Source of the DNA: CAZQMX01 sp964594965
GTDB taxonomy: Bacteria > Patescibacteriota > Minisyncoccia > Portnoybacterales > UBA2143
Assembly: GCA_964594965.1 (NCBI GenBank)
Contig: CAZQMX010000004.1
Location: 1-46,720 of the forward strand
Length of the DNA stretch: 46,720 nt
Direction of reading: 5' to 3'
Shown here: positions 12,404 through 20,512 of the stretch, piece after piece
Position numbering within the stretch: position 1 is the first letter of the stretch
Layout: every line of letters starts with the position of its first letter
Position numbers and translations under genes: made by a program
Notes under the pieces: generated by a model
Databases searched by the model: none
Seen by the model: only the letters and a program-made list of their open reading frames with translations
Told to the model about the DNA's origin: nothing

Positions 12404-14308
12404 TCACTTTTTCAAAACTTTTAAAAAGACATCTGAGGGAAGATTAATTTTGCCAACCTGTTTCATTTTTTTCTTCCCTTTTTTTTGTTTCTCCAAGAGT
12501 TTCTTTTTTCTGGAATAATCGCCACCATAAAGATAGCCGGTAACATCTTTTCTCATTGCCCGGATTGTTTCTCTGGCGACAATATTACTTCCAACCGCCG
12601 CCTGAAGAGAAACTGAAAAGAGTTGGGGTGGAATGACTTGTTTTAATCTTTTAACCAGGGTTTTTCCTTCGGAAAAGGTTTTTTCCTGGTGAATTATTCT
12701 GGAAAAAGCATCAACCTTATCACCGGCAATTAAAATATCCATTTTAACCAGATTACCGGGACGGTAATCATTAACCTCGTAATTCATTGAGGCGTAGCCG
12801 GAACTAATATTCTTCAACCGGTCATAGAAATCAATAATGATTTCGGACAAAGGAGTTTCGTATTCAATTAAGACTCTTTCAGCGCTTAAATATTTTGTTT
12901 CTTTGTAATCGCCCCTCAAGCTTTTTAATAATTTCATCACCGAGCCTAAATACTGATTGGGAGTAATGATTTCTAAACTGACCCAGGGCTCTTTTATCTC
13001 TTCAATCTGATTTGCTTCCGGCAAATCAGAAGGAGAAGAAACGGAAATCAAATTACCTTTTTCGTTTTTAACCTGGTAATTAACTGAGGGTGAAGTCACA
13101 ATTAAATCAAGCTTCTTTTCTCTTTTTAATCTTTCAGAAACAATTTCTAAATGAAGCATGCCCAGGAATCCGGAACGAAAACCCCTGCCCAATCCCTCTG
13201 ATGATTCTGGTTCATAAGAAAGAGCGGCATCATTTAATTTGAGTTTAGCCAGACTGTCTTTTAGTAAATTGTAGTCATTGGCCTGAGCTGGATAAAAACT
13301 AGCAAAAACAACCGGCTTGGGTTCCTGGTAACCAGGTAATGATTCTGTCTTCTGACCGGACAAAGCCAATGTTTCTCCGACCCGGCATTTTGAAATATCT
13401 TTTAAGCCAGTGGCGATGTATCCGATTTCTCCGGCTTGAATTGATTGGGTTTTAGTAAGGCCGGGAGAAAAAACGCCAACTTCTATTATCTCGCTTTCCG
13501 CTTTTGAAACCAGCATTTTAATTTTCTGGCCTTTTTTAATTTCTCCGTCAATTGCTCGGATATAGGCAATGACTCCCTTAAAATCATCGTAACTTGAATC
13601 AAAAATCAAAGACCGGAATGGTTTTTCCAATTTTCCCTTGGGCAAAGGAATTCTTTTAATAACTGCTTCTAAAACTTCTTCAATTCCTTGTCCCTTTTTA
13701 GCTGAAATTCTTAAAATGTCTTTTTTGTCAATTCCAAGTAACTGGCTCATTTCGTCAGCGGTTTCTTCAACCCGGGCATGAGCCCCCACACCATTCGCTT
13801 CCAACGAAGGTAGCGGGGCAAGCAAATCAATTTTATTGATTACAGGAATAATAGTTAAATTTTGCTCTCTAGCTAGCTCTAAATTAGCTAATGTTTGCGC
13901 TTGAATGCCTTGAGTGACATCGACTAGCAATATCGCTCCTTCAACAGCAGCTAAGCTTCTTGAAACTTCGTAAGTAAAATCAACATGACCAGGAGTGTCA
14001 ATTAGGTTTAGGATATATCTATCATTCTGAGCATCTTTGTCATTCTGAGGCGAAGCCGAAGAATCTGTTACAGATCCTTCACTTCGTTCAGGATGACGAT
14101 TCAGAGTGTATTCCATTCGGACTGGCTGAAGTTTAATCGTAATTCCTTTTTCTCTTTCCAGATCCATCATATCAAGAAACTGTTCTTTCATTTTTCTTTT
14201 TTCAACAGATTGAGTCAATTCCAAAAAACGGTCGGCCAGAGTTGATTTACCATGGTCAACATGACTAATGATACAAAAATTCCTAATGTTTGATTGATTG
14301 CTTGACAT
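12404..14308 (-). CDS. lepA: Elongation factor 4 (LepA) with in-frame repeat insertion
   Basis: LepA is a ribosome-associated GTPase of the EF-G superfamily, linked to back-translocation and to 30S biogenesis. G1 is SHVDHGKSTL, G3 DTPGHVDFTYE, G4 NKIDL, followed by domains II, III, V and the LepA-specific C-terminal domain (GYASMNYEVNDYRPGNLVKM region). The start chosen is the ATG at 14308 (MSSNQSNIRNFCIISHVDHG); this also leaves the divergent promoter at 14302-14330 mostly outside the gene. Residues 71-90 (HPERSEGSVTDSSASPQND) are a translated REP-like palindrome between the switch I region and G3. The frame is intact, so the protein is probably functional. Confidence 0.96.
   Translation of the reverse strand: MSSNQSNIRNFCIISHVDHGKSTLADRFLELTQSVEKRKMKEQFLDMMDLEREKGITIKLQPVRMEYTLNRHPERSEGSVTDSSASPQNDKDAQNDRYILNLIDTPGHVDFTYEVSRSLAAVEGAILLVDVTQGIQAQTLANLELAREQNLTIIPVINKIDLLAPLPSLEANGVGAHARVEETADEMSQLLGIDKKDILRISAKKGQGIEEVLEAVIKRIPLPKGKLEKPFRSLIFDSSYDDFKGVIAYIRAIDGEIKKGQKIKMLVSKAESEIIEVGVFSPGLTKTQSIQAGEIGYIATGLKDISKCRVGETLALSGQKTESLPGYQEPKPVVFASFYPAQANDYNLLKDSLAKLKLNDAALSYEPESSEGLGRGFRSGFLGMLHLEIVSERLKREKKLDLIVTSPSVNYQVKNEKGNLISVSSPSDLPEANQIEEIKEPWVSLEIITPNQYLGSVMKLLKSLRGDYKETKYLSAERVLIEYETPLSEIIIDFYDRLKNISSGYASMNYEVNDYRPGNLVKMDILIAGDKVDAFSRIIHQEKTFSEGKTLVKRLKQVIPPQLFSVSLQAAVGSNIVARETIRAMRKDVTGYLYGGDYSRKKKLLEKQKKGKKKMKQVGKINLPSDVFLKVLKK
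14039..14097 (-). repeat. REP-like palindrome inserted in lepA (family F copy 2)
   Basis: Plus strand GTCATTCTGAGGCGAAGCCG ... CACTTCGTTCAGGATGAC is the same palindrome as at 12310, 39878 and 44824. It is translated as HPERSEGSVTDSSASPQND within LepA. An adjoining partial duplicate (CATTCTGAGCATCTTT, from 14024) extends the insertion. Confidence 0.9.
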
Positions 14309-14330
14309 ATTTAATCTCATTAAGTATATT
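14302..14330 (+). promoter_or_regulatory. Promoter of the 14390 gene
   Basis: TTGACA (14302-14307), 17-nt spacer, TATATT (14325-14330). The predicted start near 14337 gives a leader of about 50 nt. The -35 overlaps the lepA start codon, so the two genes are divergent. Confidence 0.75.
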
Positions 14331-14389
14331 AACAATATTCAAAATTACAAGTGCTTTTAACCTTTAACCCATAACCAAGGAGGAAAAAA

Positions 14390-15133
14390 ATGGGAATTCA
14401 ATTAATTGATTTTGATGCAAAGAACCTGAAAAGCCACCTGAGTTTACCGAATAGAGATAATATGGACAGTATTCTCGGGATGGCCAAAGCGCTCCACGAA
14501 GAGGAAGGATCAATGCTCTCTAAAGATGGTCACGCCCAGAGCGCTTATATGGACAAGATTCAGAAATTAGTCCTCAGAACCTTCTCGAGCTATCTTGAAA
14601 AGATCAAGCTCTTAAACCAGGGAGGCGCGGATGAAATGAAAGCTGATTTAATATGGCCCCCTAATACCACTGGCCGGATTCTTTTTCGGGGAGTGTCCGT
14701 TACTCTTCCAAAATTCGAAATCGCTCCGATAGGCTCCCAACGCCCGAATGAAATTATCCCAAAGCTGAAGTTCTATTTCAATTTCAAGGATTCTGGGAGC
14801 ATAAACGTGGCGACCTTCCTGAAAATGAGAGGTGATGATTCCATGTCAGAGCTAATACATCTTGCTGCTCTGCATATGAATCTCGTCCGGGTCAAACCGA
14901 GAAAAATCGTTTTCAGGCAAGACTCTCCTCAAAAAATACTGGGAGAGAGATACAGGATAGCGGACATCGAAAGCATCGGTCCTCTTCTGGAAACGATATG
15001 CCTGATTTACCGCATTTACCATGAAGACCTCGAAGAGCTACACGAGTTGAGGGAATCAATTAAGATTCACCCCGCGCTCGCAAACGCGGCCGAATCTATC
15101 TACTGGCACAAAGTGGCAAAAATGGCCATGTAA
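14390..15133 (+). CDS. Hypothetical protein, 247 aa, own promoter and terminator
   Basis: I do not recognise this family. The predicted product is soluble, with no TM or signal peptide. It has a helical N-terminal third, a central beta-rich stretch (GRILFRGVSVTLPKFEIAPI to KLKFYFNFKDSGS) and a helical C-terminus ending in AESIYWHKVAKMAM. It has a strong SD (AAGGAGG, 7 nt before the ATG), a near-consensus promoter and an intrinsic terminator. It is on the opposite strand from its neighbours, and codon choice looks somewhat more GC-rich. These features suggest a separately acquired or separately regulated gene. Confidence 0.88.
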   Translation: MGIQLIDFDAKNLKSHLSLPNRDNMDSILGMAKALHEEEGSMLSKDGHAQSAYMDKIQKLVLRTFSSYLEKIKLLNQGGADEMKADLIWPPNTTGRILFRGVSVTLPKFEIAPIGSQRPNEIIPKLKFYFNFKDSGSINVATFLKMRGDDSMSELIHLAALHMNLVRVKPRKIVFRQDSPQKILGERYRIADIESIGPLLETICLIYRIYHEDLEELHELRESIKIHPALANAAESIYWHKVAKMAM

Positions 15134-15146
15134 TAAATATTGGCTT

Positions 15147-15184
15147 GAGGCAGTCCTATACCATTAGGGCTGCCTCTTTTATTT
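15147..15184 (+). terminator. Intrinsic terminator of the 14390 gene
   Basis: GAGGCAGTCCTA and TAGGGCTGCCTC form a 12-bp stem with a 6-nt loop, followed by TTTTATTT on the plus strand. Confidence 0.9.
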
Positions 15185-16756
15185 CCCCACTTCTGTTATT
15201 CTTACCCTCTTCCAGGGCAGACGGCTGGTCAAAGGCAGTAAAAAGATATCTAATCCGTTTAATCTTAAAAACCAGGCGGCAGTGAAATATATTATCAGGC
15301 CAGCTAAACCAGCTATCATTCCTTCAACCAAAGCCGGCTCATCAATTAAAGATAAAAGAACATATGAAGTTATTCCAGCCAGAATTGAAGCCAGAAATAT
15401 TTTAACTGATGAAAGAGAAATATTCTTCATATCAAGAAATCCAATTTTCTTTCTTAAAGCAATAAAGAGAATGATTAAATAGAAAATACTTCCAATTGAA
15501 AATCCAAGAGCCAGACCAGGAACACCAATAATGGAAGAAAAAAACCAAGCCAATGAAAGACGGATCCCTGTGGCAAATAATCCAATACCAAAAGGAGTCC
15601 AGGCATCTTCCCAGGCAAAGAAACCGCGGAGGAATAATAGGATTAGGGCTTCGGCGAATAAGGAAAGAGAGAAATATGCCAGGGTCTGAAAAGTTAAAAT
15701 CGTATCAATTTGAGAAAACCGGCCGGTACCTAAAATGACCTGAACAATTTGAGAGCGTAAGATAATGAATAAAATACTGGCCGGAAAAGTAAAAAACAAA
15801 ATCTGACGAAGAGTTAAAGAAAAAGTTTTAACAAAACTTTCCTTATCATTTTTCTGAGCTGACTCTGATAATTTCGGAAAAGAAGCCAAAACAAATGAAA
15901 TACCAAAAACACCCAATGGAAAACTCCAGATATTATGAGCCAGATTATATACCGCAATTGAACCAACCGCTAAAAGAGATGCTAGAACTGTCATTATCCA
16001 GAAATTAACCTGATGAAGAGTTAAGCTTAAGACCCGAGGCGGCATTAGTTTAAAAATTCTTTTAACTCCTTTGAAATTAAAATCAAGGATCGGCTTCCAT
16101 CTGTATCCGGATAAAACCGCGGTTGGAATCTGAATTGCCATATGAAGAAAAGCGCCAAGCACAACACCAATCGCCAAACCGATTAAACCAAAATATTTAA
16201 CTAAAACCAAAGCTCCGAAAATGATACCGAGATTATACATTATTGGCCCCAAAGAATAGACTAGGAAACGCTTAAAACTCTGAAGAATTCCTCCTAAAAC
16301 TGCGCTTAAACCCAAAAACAAAGGACCAAGAAACATTATCCGGGTTAATTTAATTGCCAAAGTTAATTTCTCTTCTGAAAATCCCGGAGCAACCAATTTC
16401 ATCAGCCCGGGAGTAAAGATAATTAGAATTCCGGTGGTAATAACAAGAGATAGGGTTAATAAATTCAAAACACTATTAGCCAGATACCAGGCCTGTTTCT
16501 TTTCCTTTTGCCAGTAATTAAGAAAAACCGGAATAAATCCGGCTGAAATTGCTCCTAAAACCAGAAGCGAATAAATTAAATCTGGAATCCGAAAAGCGGC
16601 GTAGTAAATATCAAGTTCATCGCCCGCTCCGAACTGGCCGGCCAGAATTCTATCCCGGACCAATCCTAATAACCGGCTAACCAAAGAAGCCGCTCCCAGA
16701 ATTACAGCGGCCGCAGCAATAGTTTTTGATTTATTGTTTAACAATCGTCGTATCAT
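15179..16756 (-). CDS. murJ: Lipid II flippase MurJ
   Basis: MurJ is a MOP-superfamily flippase that moves lipid II across the membrane for peptidoglycan synthesis. The 525-residue protein begins with the family hallmark AASLVSRLLGLVRDRILAGQFGAG, quoted in part as SRLLGLVRDRILAGQFGAG. It continues DELDIYYAAFRIPDLIYSLL and then about 14 TM helices. NLAHNIWSFPLGVFGISF marks TM8. Length is normal. It follows the DUF4012 gene and ends at the terminator of the convergent plus-strand gene. Confidence 0.95.
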   Translation of the reverse strand: MIRRLLNNKSKTIAAAAVILGAASLVSRLLGLVRDRILAGQFGAGDELDIYYAAFRIPDLIYSLLVLGAISAGFIPVFLNYWQKEKKQAWYLANSVLNLLTLSLVITTGILIIFTPGLMKLVAPGFSEEKLTLAIKLTRIMFLGPLFLGLSAVLGGILQSFKRFLVYSLGPIMYNLGIIFGALVLVKYFGLIGLAIGVVLGAFLHMAIQIPTAVLSGYRWKPILDFNFKGVKRIFKLMPPRVLSLTLHQVNFWIMTVLASLLAVGSIAVYNLAHNIWSFPLGVFGISFVLASFPKLSESAQKNDKESFVKTFSLTLRQILFFTFPASILFIILRSQIVQVILGTGRFSQIDTILTFQTLAYFSLSLFAEALILLFLRGFFAWEDAWTPFGIGLFATGIRLSLAWFFSSIIGVPGLALGFSIGSIFYLIILFIALRKKIGFLDMKNISLSSVKIFLASILAGITSYVLLSLIDEPALVEGMIAGLAGLIIYFTAAWFLRLNGLDIFLLPLTSRLPWKRVRITEVGK

Positions 16757-16788
16757 TAAGCGGAGAAAATAAATTTAGCGAAAACAAT

Positions 16789-16870
16789 CTCTTTTTTTAA
16801 AATCAGGGAGGGGGCGGGGCCATCCCGCCTGCATTGTAGGCGGGATGGAGGGGAAGATTTTAAAAAAAGA
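16789..16870. repeat. Long hairpin element, family C copy 2
   Basis: Outer arms TCTTTTTTTAAAATC and GATTTTAAAAAAAGA enclose AGGGAGGGGGCGGGGCC, an inner hairpin CATCCCGCCTGC-ATTGTA-GGCGGGATG, and GAGGGGAA. The layout is the same as at 40843-40924. It fills most of the gap between the DUF4012 gene and murJ. Confidence 0.85.
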
Positions 16871-16897
16871 TGATTATTGAGTAATTTAGACAAATGC

Positions 16898-19306
16898 TTA
16901 AAATTCAAAAGTTAATCCAAGGAATTTATCTGTTTTCAAATCATCGGCATAATTCCTGATTCCTGATTCCTGATTCATATCCCCCGGATATTGCCAAGAA
17001 ATATTCCAATTCTCTGGAAACTTTAATTGATGATTAAATTGACTACCCAAACTACCCAATTGCTTCTGAATTAACAAACTATAACTATCTGTCATTTTGG
17101 TCAAGTCAATCTTAAAAGGCAATCGGTATTGATAGGTCAGAGTAACAGATTTGCCCGGACTGACATAGACCCAATTACCAAAAACGGTCTTTTTGTTTTC
17201 TTCAAAAACCCGGGTATTAGTTTTTGGATCAAGAAACATTTTGCTTTCAATTTCATTAACAAGCGGGTCTTTTTTAAAACCCTGTTTGTCATAATCAATT
17301 GGTGGATGGTAATTTTCTCTGGTCTGGCCAGAAGCAGAGATTAATTCAGAACCAAGAGGCAGATAAACTCTCAGGAAATTGGCGTTAACCCGATTCCACC
17401 AGTCATAATTGGTTTGACCGCCCTGATGAACTCTCTTAATTGTCAGAGTATTAATAATTGAACCATCTTCCCCTATTTCAGAGGAAAGATTGATTGACTC
17501 ATCAACAACCCGGTCAGTTTTAAATCCGTTAATATTGGAAGAAACAACGCTTAAAAAGTCCTTGTTGGTTTCCTTTAGCTCTCCGGCCCAGCCTTCTTCA
17601 ATGGCTAATTGCTCAAGAGAAGAATCTTTGAAATATGCCAGGATGTGTTTTTCTTCAAAAGCATCCAAAAATATTTCAATAGCTTTCTTCTTTTTCTCTG
17701 AATCAAATTCTTCCAGTTTTTTAATAAAGAGAGGAGCAAAATCAGCCAGGATTTTCTTGGGCTGATTAAGTTCTTTATCATAATCAATTTCAACTTTGTA
17801 CTGAATTAATTCAACAAAATTATTTGAATCTAAAACAACTTCGTATTCCGGCATGGAAATTGGTCCGGTTAATTCCAAAAGACGTTCAATAACGGTTGGG
17901 GTTAAGCTAATGACCCCATCAACAGTTGGTCCGCCGGTTTTTTCATAAAACCAGGATATTTTTTCAGCTGAAGTCGGGAAATCAGGAAACCAGTTGGCAT
18001 CGTGCATTGACCAGGCCGTGCTGACTTTCTGAATCGGTCGGGGTGGAATAATTTTCTCATGAAGTTGGCCATCAGCATTATAGATCCCGTCAACAAAAAG
18101 ATTAGTCATCTCTCCCCGGTCTAATTCCAGGAGTCCGTAAGTACCAATAAATCCCCCGGTTGCCCTAATTTCACTGTTATTCTGGAAAATTAAGAGATAC
18201 TGGCGAGGATTATTATGCCCTAAAATCTTAAGAAAAGCGGCGGAATAATCCAAGGCTCCTTCAAGCATTTCCTCAATCAAAGGCAATTTCTCTCCCAAGG
18301 AAACAACTTCTGGCTGAATTTCATCCGGCAAAGCATCGATTTTAACCTGACGGAGCTCTTCTCTGGCAACTTCAATATCTTTTAGGGCCGCTTCTAAATT
18401 ACTCTGGCTCAGAGCGATTTTTTCTGTTAAATATTCCTGGTCTTCTTCTTTTGAAGTCAAAATATTATCAGATGAAGGCGTTTCAATTAATTCAAATAAA
18501 TTACCAAAGGAAAATAGCTGAATAGCGGAGGATAAGGTCTGGCCGGCATTAGCCAGATTTTCTCCGACTTTGATCAAGTGACCCCCTGAAGAAACCAAAG
18601 AACCGCCCGGTAGTTTGCCTAAAATACCTACTGTTAGCCGACCGAGTTTGTTAATTTCATTTTGAGTTTCCAAAAAGTCAGCGTGAGCCAGACTAAAATT
18701 CTTCTCAGCTGTTTCAAAGTCAGCTTTTTCCAGAGATTCCTTGGCCATTAAAAGATTCTGGTAAGCAGACGAACCACTACCCAAAACTTCATCCTTAATT
18801 TCAAGACCCTGACCTAACCAGGTCAGAATCGGAATAAGTAAAGCAACAAAAAAACCGGTTATTAAAAACCTGGATATTGACCGAGAAGGAATTTTGTCTA
18901 AAATTGGTTTCTTTGATTCAATGACCGGTGGAGAATATTTTCGGGAAGCAACTTCGGGGAAATAGAAATCGGATGGTTCTTGATAAATTTCTTTTGGTTT
19001 TTCTTCAGCGACTTCAACTGGTTCGATTTCCGGCAAACTACTAAGAGATTCCATTTCACTGGCTAATTCCGCCATAGCTTTTTCCCTGGTCATTTCTTCT
19101 TCAAAAATAACTCTTTCTTCTATGACTTCCTTGACCGGCTCTATTTTAATCGCCTTTTCTTTTCTTTCGGTTTCTCCTTCTGTTTCAACTTCTCTTAAAT
19201 TAACTAATCTTTTAACCTGTTTTATTCTTTCCACATCCAAATCTCCCCTTTCTGTAACGGGCCTAACATCAAAGAGGGCTGATGAAATGTTTGTTTTCCT
19301 CCTCAT
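16898..19306 (-). CDS. DUF4012 domain-containing membrane protein
   Basis: An 802-residue protein with an acidic cytoplasmic N-terminus (about 1-145), one TM helix at about 147-168 (FLITGFFVALLIPILTWLGQ) and a large extracytoplasmic region. The DUF4012 signature is at about 375-480: RQYLLIFQNNSEIRATGGFI, then DGVISLTPTVIERLLELTGP. The family is found in envelope and polysaccharide loci and has distant similarity to cell-envelope (LytR-like) proteins; its activity is unproven. It lies between murJ and glycosyltransferase genes, which fits a role in surface polymer attachment. Near its C-terminus the peptide NQESGIRNY is translated microrepeat (16951-16977). Confidence 0.88.
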   Translation of the reverse strand: MRRKTNISSALFDVRPVTERGDLDVERIKQVKRLVNLREVETEGETERKEKAIKIEPVKEVIEERVIFEEEMTREKAMAELASEMESLSSLPEIEPVEVAEEKPKEIYQEPSDFYFPEVASRKYSPPVIESKKPILDKIPSRSISRFLITGFFVALLIPILTWLGQGLEIKDEVLGSGSSAYQNLLMAKESLEKADFETAEKNFSLAHADFLETQNEINKLGRLTVGILGKLPGGSLVSSGGHLIKVGENLANAGQTLSSAIQLFSFGNLFELIETPSSDNILTSKEEDQEYLTEKIALSQSNLEAALKDIEVAREELRQVKIDALPDEIQPEVVSLGEKLPLIEEMLEGALDYSAAFLKILGHNNPRQYLLIFQNNSEIRATGGFIGTYGLLELDRGEMTNLFVDGIYNADGQLHEKIIPPRPIQKVSTAWSMHDANWFPDFPTSAEKISWFYEKTGGPTVDGVISLTPTVIERLLELTGPISMPEYEVVLDSNNFVELIQYKVEIDYDKELNQPKKILADFAPLFIKKLEEFDSEKKKKAIEIFLDAFEEKHILAYFKDSSLEQLAIEEGWAGELKETNKDFLSVVSSNINGFKTDRVVDESINLSSEIGEDGSIINTLTIKRVHQGGQTNYDWWNRVNANFLRVYLPLGSELISASGQTRENYHPPIDYDKQGFKKDPLVNEIESKMFLDPKTNTRVFEENKKTVFGNWVYVSPGKSVTLTYQYRLPFKIDLTKMTDSYSLLIQKQLGSLGSQFNHQLKFPENWNISWQYPGDMNQESGIRNYADDLKTDKFLGLTFEF

Positions 19307-19369
19307 ATACCCAAAAAGTTCCCTCTCAAGAGGTTTGTCCTTTAATTATATCACACTTTCTAAGTTCCC

Positions 19370-20512
19370 TTATCCACAATATATCCTCAATATCTCTTTT
19401 GCCATTTTCCGCCAACTGTATTCCTTTATCCTTTCTTTTCCCAAAGAAATCATTTTCTTCTGAAGTCTTTTATCTTCTAAAACTTGTTTAATTTTTCCTG
19501 CTATCTCTTCAGGGTTCTCCGGATTGAAATAGGCAGCAGCCTGGCCTAAAATCTCTGGCAAACAGGTCGCTGATGATGAAATCACAGGAAGATTATGAGC
19601 CATGGCTTCCAAAGGCGGCAAACCAAATCCTTCACAGAAAGATGGGAAAACATAGCAAACAGCATTTTGATAAAGAATGGCCAATTCTTTATCGGAGACA
19701 AAATCAGTAAATGTAATGGAATCATGAATTAGGAATGATGAATTATGAATAAATTTTTTTAATCTTTTATAAAAATAATCTATTTCGCCGACTAAAACGA
19801 GTTGTAGACCAGAATTTTCATTGTTCATTGTTTGTTGTTCATTGTTCTTTATTTTGGCGAATGCCAAAATTAATCCTTCTAGATTCTTATGCGGATAGGC
19901 ATTGCCAACATAGAGCAGATATGGCTTTGAAATTCCTTTGGGCTTTTCTTTGGATTTAATGACGGGATCAGGAGCACCCTCATAAATAACCTGTATCTTT
20001 TCAGGATTAACTTTGAAATATTCAAGAATATCTTTTTTAGTATAATTCGAAACAGCAATAATTCTTTTAGCCCGTTTGACAGCAGAATTAATAACCAGAT
20101 GATAAGCTATTTTTTTAAGCTGGTAAAAGAATGGATGAAGAGTTGAAGCCCGTTTTGTTGGAAATCTTTTTAAGATTAAATCATGAATTGTAACAACAAA
20201 AGGAGCAGGACAAAACAAAGGAACATTGAAATGAGGGAAATGAATCAAATCAACTTTGCTTTGCCAGATTTTTATTGGTAGAAATATTTGTTCCTTAAAT
20301 CCATACCAACCATAATCAGCTAGAGCTCTTTTGAAATTAGGATTTCTTGGTTGATATTCATCCCAGTTTTCTTTTCGAAGAAAAACAATGTATTGATTTT
20401 TGTTATCAATTTCTTCCAATTGTTCAATTAGTTTTTCAACATAGCGACCCAAGCCCTTTTGTCTGGGACCATAAAATCGCGCATCTATTCCAATTTTTAA
20501 ATTTTTTTTCAT
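19370..20512 (-). CDS. GT4 family glycosyltransferase
   Basis: A retaining GT-B glycosyltransferase, probably adding a hexose or mannose to a surface glycan. It starts MKKNLKIGIDARFYGPRQKG at 20512; that ATG overlaps the stop of the preceding gene as ATGA, which supports the start. The nucleotide-sugar motif is PSFCEGFGLPPLEAMA (EX7E), with PYLLYVGNAYPHKNLEGLIL at the start of the second Rossmann domain. Two stretches look like absorbed microrepeats: NNEQQTMNNENSG (19815-19848) and HNSSFLIHDS (19720-19752). Both lie between domain motifs and keep the frame. Confidence 0.92.
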   Translation of the reverse strand: MKKNLKIGIDARFYGPRQKGLGRYVEKLIEQLEEIDNKNQYIVFLRKENWDEYQPRNPNFKRALADYGWYGFKEQIFLPIKIWQSKVDLIHFPHFNVPLFCPAPFVVTIHDLILKRFPTKRASTLHPFFYQLKKIAYHLVINSAVKRAKRIIAVSNYTKKDILEYFKVNPEKIQVIYEGAPDPVIKSKEKPKGISKPYLLYVGNAYPHKNLEGLILAFAKIKNNEQQTMNNENSGLQLVLVGEIDYFYKRLKKFIHNSSFLIHDSITFTDFVSDKELAILYQNAVCYVFPSFCEGFGLPPLEAMAHNLPVISSSATCLPEILGQAAAYFNPENPEEIAGKIKQVLEDKRLQKKMISLGKERIKEYSWRKMAKEILRIYCG

